Part shown: piece after piece, positions 18,870 through 28,356 of the stretch
Numbering within the stretch: the first letter of the stretch is position 1
Layout of the letters: the number at the start of each line of letters is the position of its first letter
Assembly (NCBI RefSeq): GCF_000773685.1
Contig: NZ_JPQO01000167.1
Coordinates: 1-64,000 of the forward strand
Source: Acinetobacter sp. HR7
GTDB taxonomy: Bacteria > Pseudomonadota > Gammaproteobacteria > Pseudomonadales > Moraxellaceae
Reading direction: 5' to 3'
Length of the DNA: 64,000 bases
Translations under genes and position numbers: made by a program
Notes under the pieces: generated by a model
Databases searched by the model: none
What the model was told of the DNA's origin: nothing
What the model saw: the letters and a program-made list of their open reading frames with translations, nothing else

Positions 18870-20951
18870 ATGAATACGGCAGCGAATAGCCCTACAGTAC
18901 AGACTGAATATACCTATAACGACCGCTACATTAACCGGGAACTGTCTATTCTGGATTTCCATTTGCGTGTTCTGGAGCAGGCGGTAGATCCACTGCATCC
19001 CTTGCTGGAACGCATGAACTTCCTGCTGATCTTTTCCCGTAACCTGGACGAGTTTTTCGAGATCCGTGTAGCAGGGGTGATGGAACAGCTGTATCTGGGC
19101 AATGAAAGCCGTAGCCCGGATGGCCTGACCCCGAAACAGGTGCTGGAGCAGATTTCTAAAACTGCGCATGCTGCTATTGAACGACAGTATCGTATTTTAA
19201 ATGAAGAAATCCTGCCAAAACTGCGTGAGGAAGATATCTGCTTCTTGCGCCGTGGTGAGTTAACTCCAGCGCAGTCACAATGGGTGAAAAAATACTTCCA
19301 GGAACAGGTAGCACCGGTATTGACTCCAATCAGTCTGGACCCAGCGCATCCATTCCCGCGTTTGGTCAATAAATCCCTGAATTTTATTGTGACCCTAGAA
19401 GGGAAAGATGCTTTTGGTCGTCAGATTGACCTAGCGGTAGTGCCTGCACCACGTTCCTTGCCACGTGTGGTACGTCTGCCGGATGAATTAACCGGTGGCA
19501 AAGAGCATCACGTGATGCTGTCTGCGATTATTCATGAGCATGTATCCGACCTGTTCCCGGGCATGACCGCAACCGGATGCTATCAGTTCCGTGTCACCCG
19601 TAATGCCGACTTGGCTTTAAATGAAGATGTGGAAGATTTGGCGATTGCCTTAAAAGGCGAACTGAACTCTCGCCGTTTCGGTCGTGCGGTACGTCTGGAA
19701 GTGACTGAAAATTGTCCTCAGCATATTTATCAGTACTTGCTGGATGAGTTCGATCTGGAAGAAGAGCAACTCTATAAAGTGGCCGGTCCAGTAAATCTGG
19801 CGCGTTTGCTGTCGAATTTTAAACGCCCACACCTACGTTATGACTCATTTACTCCGGTGGTACCTAAAGTCCTGAAGAAATCGGAAAATATCTTTAGTGC
19901 GATGCAGAAGCAGGACATCCTGCTGCATCATCCATTTGAGTCTTTCTCTCCGGTAATTTCTTTGCTGCGTGAAGCGGCGCGTGATCCACAGGTACTGGCG
20001 ATCAAGCAGACGCTCTACCGTAGTGGTGCAGATTCTGAAATTGTGCAGGTACTGGCTGAAGCGGCGCGTAATGGTAAGGAAGTCACCGCCGTTATCGAAC
20101 TGCGTGCGCGTTTTGACGAAGAATCCAATATCGCCGTTGCCAATGTGCTACAGGAAGCGGGTGCGGTGGTTGTGTATGGCATTGTGGGCTATAAGACCCA
20201 TGCCAAGATGATTCTGGTAGTGCGTCGAGAAAACAACAAGCTGGTACGTTATGTCCATCTCGGCACCGGGAACTACCATGCTGGCAATGCGCGTATCTAT
20301 ACCGACTATGGTTTGCTGACCACGGACAAAGACTTGTGTGAAGATGTGCACCGGATCTTCCAGGAACTGACAGGTATGGGCAAAATGGCCAAGCTGAAAA
20401 AGCTGCTACATGCGCCATTTACCTTGCATGCCCAGCTTATCAATTACATCGACAATGAAATTGCCAATGCCAAAGCGGGCAAAAAAGCGCAGATCATTGT
20501 CAAAGTGAATGCGCTGACTGAACTACAGCTGATTAATAAGCTCTATGAAGCATCACAAGCTGGTGTAAAGATTGACTTGATCATCCGTTCAATCTGTTGT
20601 CTACGTCCGGGTTTACCGGGTTTGTCGGAAAATATTCGTGTACGTTCTATTGTCGGTCGTTTTTTGGAACATACCCGCGTGTATTACTTCCTGAATAATG
20701 GCGATTCTCGTATTTACTGCTCAAGTGCTGACTGGATGGATCGGAACCTGTTTAACCGGGTTGAAGCCTGTTTCCCGATTGAAGATGAAACCTTGAAAAA
20801 ACGCATCTATCAGCAAGGTTTGTTGAACTACCTGAAAGACAACCAGCAAGCCTGGTTGCTGCAAAGTGACGGTACCTGGGTGCGTGCTCAACCAGCAGAA
20901 GGGGAAGCACCGCATAATGCACAGCGGGTACTGCTAGAAACCTTTAAGTAA
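18870..20951 (+). CDS. ppk1: Polyphosphate kinase
   Basis: Makes inorganic polyphosphate from ATP and runs the reverse reaction. The 693-residue protein shows the Ppk1 order of domains: N ([12 protein letters not shown]), head, and two phospholipase-D-like C domains with the autophosphorylated-His region [10 protein letters not shown] and the second His in LEHTRVYYF. No exopolyphosphatase gene adjoins it. It is monocistronic with a terminator. I looked for a Pho box upstream and found only a poor one. Confidence 0.97.
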   Translation: MNTAANSPTVQTEYTYNDRYINRELSILDFHLRVLEQAVDPLHPLLERMNFLLIFSRNLDEFFEIRVAGVMEQLYLGNESRSPDGLTPKQVLEQISKTAHAAIERQYRILNEEILPKLREEDICFLRRGELTPAQSQWVKKYFQEQVAPVLTPISLDPAHPFPRLVNKSLNFIVTLEGKDAFGRQIDLAVVPAPRSLPRVVRLPDELTGGKEHHVMLSAIIHEHVSDLFPGMTATGCYQFRVTRNADLALNEDVEDLAIALKGELNSRRFGRAVRLEVTENCPQHIYQYLLDEFDLEEEQLYKVAGPVNLARLLSNFKRPHLRYDSFTPVVPKVLKKSENIFSAMQKQDILLHHPFESFSPVISLLREAARDPQVLAIKQTLYRSGADSEIVQVLAEAARNGKEVTAVIELRARFDEESNIAVANVLQEAGAVVVYGIVGYKTHAKMILVVRRENNKLVRYVHLGTGNYHAGNARIYTDYGLLTTDKDLCEDVHRIFQELTGMGKMAKLKKLLHAPFTLHAQLINYIDNEIANAKAGKKAQIIVKVNALTELQLINKLYEASQAGVKIDLIIRSICCLRPGLPGLSENIRVRSIVGRFLEHTRVYYFLNNGDSRIYCSSADWMDRNLFNRVEACFPIEDETLKKRIYQQGLLNYLKDNQQAWLLQSDGTWVRAQPAEGEAPHNAQRVLLETFK

Positions 20952-20968
20952 CGTGTCAATTTTCATTC

Positions 20969-20998
20969 AAAAAGAGGCTCAAAATGGGGCCTCTTTTT
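20969..20998. terminator. Terminator of ppk1
   Basis: AAAAAGAGGC (20969-20978) pairs with GCCTCTTTTT (20989-20998). Confidence 0.85.
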
Positions 20999-21059
20999 AT
21001 TTTGAATCGGCTTAATCGAAAGTTTATTCTGCGGCCCATCTCAAATCATTCAGGCAATA

Positions 21060-21088
21060 AAAAAGGAGCGACCGAAGTGCTCCTTTTT
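21060..21088 (-). terminator. Terminator of the rub-estB-oxyR operon
   Basis: AAAAAGGAGC (21060-21069) pairs with GCTCCTTTTT (21079-21088), 16 nt after the oxyR stop codon in the leftward direction. Confidence 0.85.
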
Positions 21089-21103
21089 AGCTTGACTAGC
21101 AGA

Positions 21104-22003
21104 TTAGTGTTGAGTGACTTTCTGCAGAATCTGTAGCAATACATCGAATTCGCTTTGCAGCGGCGTACTTTTACGTGTCACCAAAGCCAAAGTACGGGTT
21201 GGTGCGCCACTAATCCGGTTCACCTGAAGTTCAGAATTAGCTTTCACCATATTGGTATGAATTGCAATTTCTGGCAGCAGGGTGAAGCCTAAATCAGAAG
21301 AAACCATTTCAATCAGTGTCGGCAATGAGCTTGCTTTCAGGCGGTGATCATTTTTACGTTCACCAATCGGGCAGGCACTTAATGCATGATCGCGGAGACA
21401 GTGGCCTTCTTCCAGCAACATCAGGCGAGAGAGATCCAGATCTTCTAATGTTTTAGCATTTGCTGCATTCTGGTCAGATTTGTGATGCACCACGTACAGG
21501 CTTTCTTTGGCAATCTCAGCGACTTTCAGGCTGCGAGTATCAAATGGCAGTGCCAGCACCACCATATCCAGGTTGCCGTGCTCCAGACGTTCCACAATCT
21601 TTTCGCTTTGGGCTTCGTGCAGATGCAACTGGATTTTTGGCAGCTGTTTGTGCACTTCATCCAACAGTTGTGACAAGATAAATGGCGCGATGGTTGGAAT
21701 CACCCCAAGGTGCAGGTCACCAGTCAGTGGTTCGCTCATTTCGCGGCTTAAACGCATCAGGTCTTGAGCATCTGCCAGTAGAACACGGGCGCGTGCAACC
21801 ACTTGTTCACCAAGCGGGGTCAAACGTACGTTCTGACGATCACGTTCAACCAGAACGCCACCAAGCAAACGCTCCAATTCCATGATCCCGCCAGACAGGG
21901 TGGACTGAGTCACAAAAGAACGGCGAGCAGCTTCTGTAAAATGCAGCGTCTCTGACAGTGTTACGAGGTATGACAGCTGTCTTAGGGATGGTAATGCAGC
22001 CAT
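21104..22003 (-). CDS. oxyR: Hydrogen-peroxide-sensing LysR regulator OxyR
   Basis: LysR-family activator of peroxide defence genes. The N-terminal winged helix-turn-helix (about 5-62, LHFTEAARRSFVTQSTLSGG) is followed by the regulatory domain, which contains the redox cysteine pair in EEGHCLRDHALSACPIGE, spaced as in E. coli C199/C208. It is the last gene of the leftward rubA-rubB-estB-oxyR operon, 6 nt after estB, so its expression is tied to the rubredoxin genes unless it has its own promoter inside estB. Confidence 0.95.
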   Translation of the reverse strand: MAALPSLRQLSYLVTLSETLHFTEAARRSFVTQSTLSGGIMELERLLGGVLVERDRQNVRLTPLGEQVVARARVLLADAQDLMRLSREMSEPLTGDLHLGVIPTIAPFILSQLLDEVHKQLPKIQLHLHEAQSEKIVERLEHGNLDMVVLALPFDTRSLKVAEIAKESLYVVHHKSDQNAANAKTLEDLDLSRLMLLEEGHCLRDHALSACPIGERKNDHRLKASSLPTLIEMVSSDLGFTLLPEIAIHTNMVKANSELQVNRISGAPTRTLALVTRKSTPLQSEFDVLLQILQKVTQH

Positions 22004-22009
22004 AGTGTC

Positions 22010-22954
22010 CTAATTTAATGATTTAAAATGATCAGCAAATAATTCGCTAAGATATGGAATAAAATGCGGTGGGATATCATGCCCCATTCCATCAATTAAT
22101 TCAAATTTAGCACCTGATATTGCCTTTGCAACAGCCTTACCATGGCCGGGTGGCAGCAAGCGATCGTGAGAGCCATGAACCACAAGCGTCTCATGAGGGA
22201 TTTGCTTATCCAGTTGCAGCAACGAGCCCGTACATAATATTGCTAAAAACTGTTGAAGTACACCCGCTGGATAATAACTTCGCTGATATAATTTGCGGGC
22301 GGTCTGCATGGCTTCGATCTGGTTGACATAACCCGGTGAGCCAATGATTTTAAAAAGCTTTAGGCTGTGGTCGACAATTCCATCTTCATCATGCGAAGCC
22401 GGCTTGCCAATTAGACTAAAGAGTTGTTTGGGAAATGGGGGTGGTAACAGCGGCTGGTTATTGCTGGTAAACAACAAACCGAGCTTTTTCACTTTTTCCG
22501 GATAACGCGCTGCCAGAATCTGGGCAATCATGCCGCCCATGGAAGCACCGAGCACATAGACTTCATCTAGTCCCATGCGGTCAATCAACAGGCTGACATC
22601 ATCGGCCATGTCATACAGGGTATAAGGTGCGCCCTGATTTTCAAGACCGAGCATGAAACGACCCATGAGTTTCAGGGTGTTCAAGCGAGGTCCTTTATGA
22701 TGCACCTTGGACGACAAACCAATATCGCGGTTGTCAAAACGGATCACCCGGAAGCCCTGGTCAATAAAAGATTTACAGAAGAAATCTGGCCAGAACAGCA
22801 TTTGTGCGCCAAGGCCCATGACTAACAGCAGCGTGGGCTGATTTTCTAAACCACCCACTTCGACATGCAGTTCAATGCCATTACCAAGATCGACCTTGGT
22901 TTCATGCATAAAAGCTGAGTATGGGGAAACACTGTATTGCAAGGCACTGTTCAT
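22010..22954 (-). CDS. estB: Alpha/beta-hydrolase, EstB esterase
   Basis: A cytoplasmic serine esterase of 314 residues with nucleophile GASMGGM, acid in VHGSHDRLLPPGHG and histidine in DGMGHDIPPHF. The motif RFDNRDIGLSSK is typical of the RdmC/proline-iminopeptidase-like group. In A. baylyi ADP1 a gene with this neighbourhood was named estB, and I use that name on the basis of gene order. AGGA lies 8 nt before ATG 22954. Its physiological substrate is not evident. Confidence 0.88.
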   Translation of the reverse strand: MNSALQYSVSPYSAFMHETKVDLGNGIELHVEVGGLENQPTLLLVMGLGAQMLFWPDFFCKSFIDQGFRVIRFDNRDIGLSSKVHHKGPRLNTLKLMGRFMLGLENQGAPYTLYDMADDVSLLIDRMGLDEVYVLGASMGGMIAQILAARYPEKVKKLGLLFTSNNQPLLPPPFPKQLFSLIGKPASHDEDGIVDHSLKLFKIIGSPGYVNQIEAMQTARKLYQRSYYPAGVLQQFLAILCTGSLLQLDKQIPHETLVVHGSHDRLLPPGHGKAVAKAISGAKFELIDGMGHDIPPHFIPYLSELFADHFKSLN

Positions 22955-23011
22955 GACCGATTTCCTGAAAAAAGAACATTCTGTACAAAGAATGTCCTGT
23001 GTATTTAAACC

Positions 23012-24190
23012 TTAAACAGCTGCAGGAATCAAGTCAGGGACCTGTTTAGTCAGTGTAAGTCTTTGTTTTGATGCAGTTGGACCAAGTAATACAAAGCCAC
23101 GCAGGGTGCCTTCACTATCGGTGGCTTTCGCCAGCATACCATCGTCAAACTCTTCAGTTTCCCAGGTTACTTCGACTTCAGCTGGAGCCGGAAGTACAGT
23201 CAATGGCGCAGCTGGAGTTTTAACAGCCACCGGCATCGCAGGGTAGTGGACCGAAGTTGATTCACCATTCAGGGTTTTTGCCAAGGCACGTGCCTGTTGC
23301 ATGATTGGCATCACATAAGGGAGTAAGGTGCCGTTGACTTCGGCACAGTCACCGACTGCATAAATGTCGGGCAGGTTAGTTTCCAGATGTGCATTAGTCA
23401 AGATACCGCGTGCTGCATGTACACCAGAGGCTTTGGCCATAGACGCATTTGGCTGTAAGCCAACAGCAGACAGGACTACATCGGCAACTACAGACTGACC
23501 ATTGGCTAACGTTACCAGATAGTCGCCATTGTCCACTTTAGAGACTTTTTCAACGGTCGTGCCCAGGACAAACTTGATGCCAGTTTCTGCCAGATTTTGC
23601 TGGAAAGCTTTGGCAACATGTTCAGGCAGCAAACGCACTAATGGATATGGTGCCAGGTCAATGATGGTGACCTGATGACCAGTATGCTGCAAGTCATTGG
23701 CAAATTCACAGCCGATCAGACCCGCACCTAGAATTACAACACGCTTGTCCTGACGAGCTGCAAGGCTGGCACGGAACGCTTTATAGTCAGTCAGGTTGTT
23801 CACCACGTGAATGTCATCACTACCATCACCTGAAATGGCTAAACGGATCGGATTAGCACCCACTGCTAATACCAGTTTGGAATAAGATTGTTTTTGTTCT
23901 TGTCCGTCTTTGGCAATGGTCAGTTCATGGGCTGCGGCATCAATCGCTTTCCCCCAGGTATGAGGTTCAATACGCATATTCAGTTGAGCTGCCATTTTTG
24001 CTGCATCACCCAGTGCAATATTTTCAGGCGCTTTTTTACCAACAAAAGCATTGGACAGGGTAGGCTTGGCATAATTGGTCGCATCATCGGCGCAAATCAT
24101 GAGCAGTTCATGGTCTGGATTAAGCTTACGAAACTCGCGTGCGACAGCATAACCTGCCATACCCGAACCAATGATGACGATAGGATGCAT
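23012..24190 (-). CDS. rubB: Rubredoxin-NAD(+) reductase
   Basis: This FAD enzyme passes electrons from NADH to rubredoxin, which feeds the AlkM alkane hydroxylase. It has two dinucleotide-binding motifs, the FAD site IVIIGSGMAGYAVAREF at the N-terminus and the NADH site VVILGAGLIGCEFA near 150, plus the late FAD motif TNLPDIYAVGDCAEV. The frame opens 4 codons upstream, but ATG 24190 (MHPIVIIGSG) has GGAG 6 nt before it. The gene follows rubA with a terminator-like hairpin in between. Confidence 0.95.
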   Translation of the reverse strand: MHPIVIIGSGMAGYAVAREFRKLNPDHELLMICADDATNYAKPTLSNAFVGKKAPENIALGDAAKMAAQLNMRIEPHTWGKAIDAAAHELTIAKDGQEQKQSYSKLVLAVGANPIRLAISGDGSDDIHVVNNLTDYKAFRASLAARQDKRVVILGAGLIGCEFANDLQHTGHQVTIIDLAPYPLVRLLPEHVAKAFQQNLAETGIKFVLGTTVEKVSKVDNGDYLVTLANGQSVVADVVLSAVGLQPNASMAKASGVHAARGILTNAHLETNLPDIYAVGDCAEVNGTLLPYVMPIMQQARALAKTLNGESTSVHYPAMPVAVKTPAAPLTVLPAPAEVEVTWETEEFDDGMLAKATDSEGTLRGFVLLGPTASKQRLTLTKQVPDLIPAAV

Positions 24191-24229
24191 ATTGAACTCC
24201 ATGCTTTTTTAGTATGTATTTAAGGGCAT

Positions 24230-24256
24230 AAAAAAAGACCACTGAAAATGGCCTTT
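24230..24256 (-). terminator. Terminator-like hairpin between rubA and rubB
   Basis: AAAGACCA (24234-24241) pairs with TGGCCTTT (24249-24256) with one wobble, followed leftward by seven U. It lies 13 nt after the rubA stop, inside an otherwise continuous operon, so it may cut rubB-estB-oxyR expression relative to rubA. Confidence 0.65.
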
Positions 24257-24268
24257 GTCTGGCTGTGA

Positions 24269-24433
24269 TCAGACTTCGATCATTTCAAAATCGAGTTTAG
24301 ATACGCCACAGTCTGGGCAAGTCCAGTCATCTGGAATATCTTCCCATTTGGTGCCTGGTGCGATACCGTCCTGCGGCCAGCCTTCAGCTTCGTCGTAAAT
24401 CCATCCACAAACGATGCATTGATATTTTTTCAT
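24269..24433 (-). CDS. rubA: Rubredoxin
   Basis: A 54-residue one-iron electron carrier. It has the two knuckles CIVCGW and CPDCGV that hold Fe(Cys)4, and the aromatic core residues of the family. It accepts electrons from RubB and passes them to the membrane alkane hydroxylase. The frame opens 29 codons upstream, but ATG 24433 ([10 protein letters not shown]) matches known rubredoxins and has GGAG 6 nt before it. No alkane monooxygenase gene is in the window, as expected, since alkM is encoded elsewhere in Acinetobacter. Confidence 0.96.
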   Translation of the reverse strand: MKKYQCIVCGWIYDEAEGWPQDGIAPGTKWEDIPDDWTCPDCGVSKLDFEMIEV

Positions 24434-24836
24434 GTAACTCTCCAAAAACCAGCGATTCTTCGGGCTGGATAAAAACCTGAACAGGCAAGACTCTAATAAT
24501 ATGGCATTTTCAGCATTCATATTTGGCTAAATTTTTACGCAGTTCTGTTCAGAAAGTAAAGTGGATAACAGTTTATTCAGTGAAATTAAAAGCAGAATAG
24601 CGATACGGGTCAGAAAATATCATTTATTCAAATTTTTTATGGATTGAAATATGCTGGAAAATGCATTCATTCTGATGGATCAGTCAGGGACGATTTTTTT
24701 CTGGCGATAAGCATCTTCAGAAAAATATTTGACTGAATGGAAATGGAAAATGGCTTCGGAACAAGCATTAAAATTTTTATTAAAAAAGCACTGTGATAAA
24801 TCCCTGAACTGAAAATAGATACGCAAATGTCAAGAG

Positions 24837-24865
24837 GGAAATTGCGGGAAAAATACACAATTTCC
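24837..24865. promoter_or_regulatory. Inverted repeat upstream of apt (possible operator)
   Basis: GGAAATTG (24837-24844) and CAATTTCC (24858-24865) form a perfect 8-bp inverted repeat 65 bp before the apt start, where a promoter would be expected. The rest of the 24434-24930 gap shows no gene I would accept. Confidence 0.3.
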
Positions 24866-24930
24866 ACTATCCTTTAGTCGTAATACAGTTTAAAATTCAC
24901 CGGTTCTTTTTTCTTATTTAACGATCTCCC

Positions 24931-25473
24931 ATGAGCAATATGTCTACTTCATTGTGGTCTCACATTCGTACTGTCCAGGATTTTCCAAAGCCAGGTATCT
25001 GCTTCTTTGACTTGACGCCGCTTTTCATGAACAACATCGGTGCATTGACTGATGCCTTGATTGCGAGCATTCCTGCTGAAAAGCTGGAAGAAGTAGACAG
25101 CTTTATTGCGGTTGAAGCACGTGGTTTCGTGCTGGCTAGTCTGTTAGCACAGCGTACCGGAAAAGGCTTATTGCTGGTTCGTAAAGCAGGTAAATTACCA
25201 CCTCCAGTCGTGGGTGTGGGTTATAGTCTGGAATATGGTTTGGACCGTCTGGAAATGTCTGCTGAAGTACAGTCTAAAAAGGTGATTATTGTCGATGACG
25301 TTCTGGCCACTGGTGGTACCTTGAAAGCGGTACGTGAGCTGGCTGCTAAATGTAATCACGAAGTGCTAGGCGCTAGCATCTTCCTTGATCTACCCGACCT
25401 GCACAATGACTTGGGTCTGGATATCTGGACTGTACTGGATGATAAATCTAAGCCTGAAGTAGAAGCTGCTTAA
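24931..25473 (+). CDS. apt: Adenine phosphoribosyltransferase
   Basis: Salvages adenine to AMP with PRPP. The PRPP-binding motif VIIVDDVLATGGTL is at about 111-124, the N-terminus FPKPGICFFDLTPLF matches the Apt adenine/hood region, and the flexible catalytic loop lies at about 70-85 (RKAGKLPPPVVG). The length, 180 residues, is standard. It is monocistronic. A nearby second ATG at 24940 is possible. Confidence 0.96.
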   Translation: MSNMSTSLWSHIRTVQDFPKPGICFFDLTPLFMNNIGALTDALIASIPAEKLEEVDSFIAVEARGFVLASLLAQRTGKGLLLVRKAGKLPPPVVGVGYSLEYGLDRLEMSAEVQSKKVIIVDDVLATGGTLKAVRELAAKCNHEVLGASIFLDLPDLHNDLGLDIWTVLDDKSKPEVEAA

Positions 25474-25492
25474 GCCTTATCGATTGATTGGG

Positions 25493-25519
25493 AGCCTCAC
25501 AACCTGTGGGGCTTTTTTA
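25493..25519 (+). terminator. Terminator of apt
   Basis: AGCCTCACA (25493-25501) pairs with TGTGGGGCT (25505-25513) with one wobble, then TTTTT. Confidence 0.85.
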
Positions 25520-25531
25520 TGGCTGTTATTT

Positions 25532-26047
25532 TTATATGATGTATTGATTTTGCAGAAGCTGTTCAATTTGCAGAATCAGTGGATTGATTCGTTCCGGATG
25601 TTCCAGACGGTGATGGCCACCAGCGACGGCTTCGACCTGCATGTAGTCTTCCAATTGTGACTGCACTGCGTGCATGTCGAGCATTTCATCGCCCAGTTCG
25701 ATATAGGCAAATTGAGGAATATCGTGCTGCAGGTCCTCATCACAGATGGCAGGGTAATCATCACGGAAATTTGGATTCAGGCTTGGATTGGCAATCACAC
25801 AAGGAATCTGGAAGCGCTGCGACATCTTTAAGGCCCAGTAACCACCGAGGCTATGTCCGACCAGGATATCTGGATGAATCTTCTGAATAATTTCACTATA
25901 GAATTCAGCTACAGTCACATAATTGAGGTTGCGATAATCCACATCAATACAATATTTTTTGTCTGCATCAATGGCATGGAATTTTGTTGACTCTTTGGAA
26001 GAATCAAGTCCATGAATAAACAGGATTTTAGAAGTGCATTGGCTCAT
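25532..26047 (-). CDS. YqiA-like esterase (alpha/beta-hydrolase)
   Basis: A small cytoplasmic hydrolase of about 171 residues. ILFIHGLDSS opens the fold, GHSLGGYWA holds the nucleophile, an Asp follows in ELGDEMLD, and the His is in VAGGHHRLEH. The size and motifs fit the UPF0227/YqiA esterase group. The frame opens to 26122, but ATG 26047 gives the family's usual N-terminus. Its Shine-Dalgarno is weak. It is convergent with apt and divergent from lysS. Confidence 0.85.
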   Translation of the reverse strand: MSQCTSKILFIHGLDSSKESTKFHAIDADKKYCIDVDYRNLNYVTVAEFYSEIIQKIHPDILVGHSLGGYWALKMSQRFQIPCVIANPSLNPNFRDDYPAICDEDLQHDIPQFAYIELGDEMLDMHAVQSQLEDYMQVEAVAGGHHRLEHPERINPLILQIEQLLQNQYII

Positions 26048-26120
26048 TATGGTCGTCGTATTCGTTTGTTTTCTGGTCCAGCAATGATTTGCGTCTGAAC
26101 ACATTGTAGAACGTCTATAC

Positions 26121-26198
26121 AATGAAAGAAGTTAGCATTTGGTCTAAGAGATTTTGTTCAATGAAAGAATTAACCCAAAGGTCGCAGGCATTCTTTCA
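26121..26198. repeat. Direct and inverted repeats upstream of lysS
   Basis: AATGAAAGAA occurs at 26121-26130 and again at 26160-26169, in a longer imperfect repeat. TGAAAGAAT (26162-26170) is also inverted as ATTCTTTCA (26190-26198), a perfect 9-bp stem. It lies in the divergent promoter region of lysS and the YqiA-like gene. Confidence 0.4.
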
Positions 26199-26423
26199 CT
26201 ACTTTGATATCACAACGTTATTTTTTGAATTAATGGTCAATTAATTTTTCACAAATTCTACTCAGTAAAGGGCTGGCGGTTGTCTGACAGGAATAAATTT
26301 ATAAGGAAAGAATAGATTTGAGCAGAAAAGAGAATTCAGATGAGTCATGACGCTACGATTTAACGTCAAAATCTGCTATTGTATGCACCTTCTATTTTTA
26401 AACTAATCTTATTCGAGGCAGAG

Positions 26424-27953
26424 ATGACGCAAACTAACGCTCAATCGACTTCTGAACAACACATTTCCGAAAACGATTTAATTGCACAGCGTCATGCCAA
26501 GTTAAAGCAAATTGAAGAACACGCCAAGGAAACCGGTAAGAGCCCATGGCCAAATACCTTCAAGCGTGAACACTATGCACAAGACCTTCAAGACCAGTTC
26601 GCTGACAAATCAAAAGAAGAAATTGAAGCAGGCGAAAAGGTTTATGTAAAAGTTGCTGGTCGTGTGATGTTGAACCGTGGTTCATTCATTGTGATCCAGG
26701 ACATGACTGGCCGTATCCAGCTCTATGTTCCACGTAAAGAACTGGATGCTGATACACTAGCAACCATCAAATCACTGGATCTGGGTGACATCATTGCAGC
26801 AGAAGGTTATATCGGCCGTTCTGGTAAAGGTGATCTTTACGTTCACATCGAACATTTTGAATTACTGACTAAATCATTGCGTCCACTGCCAGACAAATTC
26901 CATGGTCTGACAGACACAGAAGTGAAATACCGTAAACGTTATCTGGATCTGATTGTTAACGAAGAGACCCGTAAAACTTTTGAAATCCGTGCCAAAGTGG
27001 TTGCTGGTATCCGTAGTTACCTGACTGAAAAACGCTTCATGGAAGTTGAAACTCCAATGATGCACGTGATTCCAGGCGGGGCGTCTGCGCGTCCATTCGA
27101 AACACACCACAACGCTTTGGATATGCCGCTGTTCCTGCGTATTGCGCCTGAGCTTTATCTGAAACGGTTGGTCGTAGGTGGTTTTGAACGTGTATTCGAA
27201 ATCAACCGTAACTTCCGTAATGAAGGTGTTTCAACTCGTCATAACCCGGAATTCACCATGATCGAGTTCTATCAGGCTTATGCAGACTATAAAGACCTGA
27301 TGGAACTGACTGAACAAATGCTGGAAAAACTGGCCCTGGATATCCTAGGTACAACTGACGTGCCTTATGGCGATGAAGTGTATAGCTTCAAAGGCCCATT
27401 CAAGAAAATCTCAATGTTTGATGCGATTCTTGAGCACAACCCGCAGTTCACACCTGAAAACGTGAATGACCGTGAGTTCCTGGCGAAATTTGTTCGTGAA
27501 GAGTTGAAAGAAGAAGTGAAACCAGGTTTCGGTCTGGGCAAACTGCAAACGATCGTATTTGAAGAAACTGTAGAAACTAAACTGCGTCAGCCTACTTTTG
27601 TGACTGAATACCCAGCAGAAACTTCTCCACTGGCTCGTCGTAATGATGAAAATCCACACATCACTGACCGTTTTGAATTCTTCATCGGTGGTCGTGAGCT
27701 GGCGAATGGCTTCTCGGAATTAAATGACCCGATCGACCAGGCTGAACGCTTCCAGGCTCAGGTTGCTGAAAAAGACGCGGGTGATGATGAAGCAATGCAT
27801 TACGATGCGGACTTCATTGAAGCGCTGGAATACGGTCTACCTCCAACAGCGGGTGAAGGTATCGGGATCGACCGTCTGGTGATGATCTTTGCCAATGCAC
27901 CAAGTATCCGTGACGTCATCCTGTTCCCACACATGCGTCATAAACACGCTTAA
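26424..27953 (+). CDS. lysS: Lysyl-tRNA synthetase (class II)
   Basis: Charges tRNA-Lys. The N-terminal OB fold at about 50-150 precedes the class II core with motif 2 ([18 protein letters not shown]) and motif 3 ([16 protein letters not shown]). The frame opens 15 codons upstream, but ATG 26424 has GAGG about 6 nt before it and avoids a non-conserved N-terminus. The 509 residues match the bacterial enzyme. It is monocistronic with a strong terminator. Confidence 0.97.
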   Translation: MTQTNAQSTSEQHISENDLIAQRHAKLKQIEEHAKETGKSPWPNTFKREHYAQDLQDQFADKSKEEIEAGEKVYVKVAGRVMLNRGSFIVIQDMTGRIQLYVPRKELDADTLATIKSLDLGDIIAAEGYIGRSGKGDLYVHIEHFELLTKSLRPLPDKFHGLTDTEVKYRKRYLDLIVNEETRKTFEIRAKVVAGIRSYLTEKRFMEVETPMMHVIPGGASARPFETHHNALDMPLFLRIAPELYLKRLVVGGFERVFEINRNFRNEGVSTRHNPEFTMIEFYQAYADYKDLMELTEQMLEKLALDILGTTDVPYGDEVYSFKGPFKKISMFDAILEHNPQFTPENVNDREFLAKFVREELKEEVKPGFGLGKLQTIVFEETVETKLRQPTFVTEYPAETSPLARRNDENPHITDRFEFFIGGRELANGFSELNDPIDQAERFQAQVAEKDAGDDEAMHYDADFIEALEYGLPPTAGEGIGIDRLVMIFANAPSIRDVILFPHMRHKHA

Positions 27954-27964
27954 ACCTAAGCACA

Positions 27965-27993
27965 AAAAAACCCGCACATGATGCGGGTTTTTT
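27965..27993. terminator. Terminator of lysS
   Basis: AAAAAACCCGCA pairs with TGCGGGTTTTTT around a 5-nt loop. Confidence 0.9.
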
Positions 27994-28074
27994 ATGGGCT
28001 ACATTCTTGTCACATAAGCCGAACATTGTTATGGACTCATCTAGGCTAAAATGCATTCTTATAAAATTACAGAC

Positions 28075-28300
28075 AAAAAAAACGCAATGATTGGGGTTGT
28101 CATTGCGTAGAAAAAGGAAAAACTTATTGCAAATGAAACTGTGGAGAATGTTTCTTGCTGTTTCCTCAATATGTAATCAGAATAAAACTCTTCAGCCTTT
28201 ATTACATTGGTAAACGTGTTAAGTGCTGTTAAGTAAAGTAAGTTTTTAAACAGTTCTGTGACTTAAATTCCATAATATGAACTAATTATGGAGATGACTC
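28075..28300 (-). ncRNA. Candidate small RNA downstream of trpS (Aar-like position)
   Basis: The gap 27994-28356 has no ORF but carries an orphan leftward terminator: ACGCAATGA (28082-28090) pairs with TCATTGCGT (28100-28108), followed leftward by eight U. trpS already has its own terminator at 28305-28330, so this one must end a separate short transcript starting between about 28110 and 28300. In A. baylyi the small RNA Aar was, as I recall, mapped next to trpS. The position fits, but I cannot confirm the sequence. I found no convincing -35/-10 pair, so the 5' end is open. Confidence 0.5.
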
Positions 28301-28304
28301 ACAA

Positions 28305-28330
28305 AAAAGCCCTTCATGAGAAGGGCTTTT
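28305..28330 (-). terminator. Terminator of trpS
   Basis: AAAAGCCCTTC (28305-28315) pairs with GAAGGGCTTTT (28320-28330), with U-tracts on both strands. Confidence 0.88.
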
Positions 28331-28356
28331 CAGTATTTTAAAGCTTTATTCCGGAC

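Noticed and set aside
24667-24867. 66-codon minus-strand frame between rubA and apt
   Set aside because: AT-rich, no ribosome site, no family resemblance, and it covers the inverted repeat near the apt promoter.
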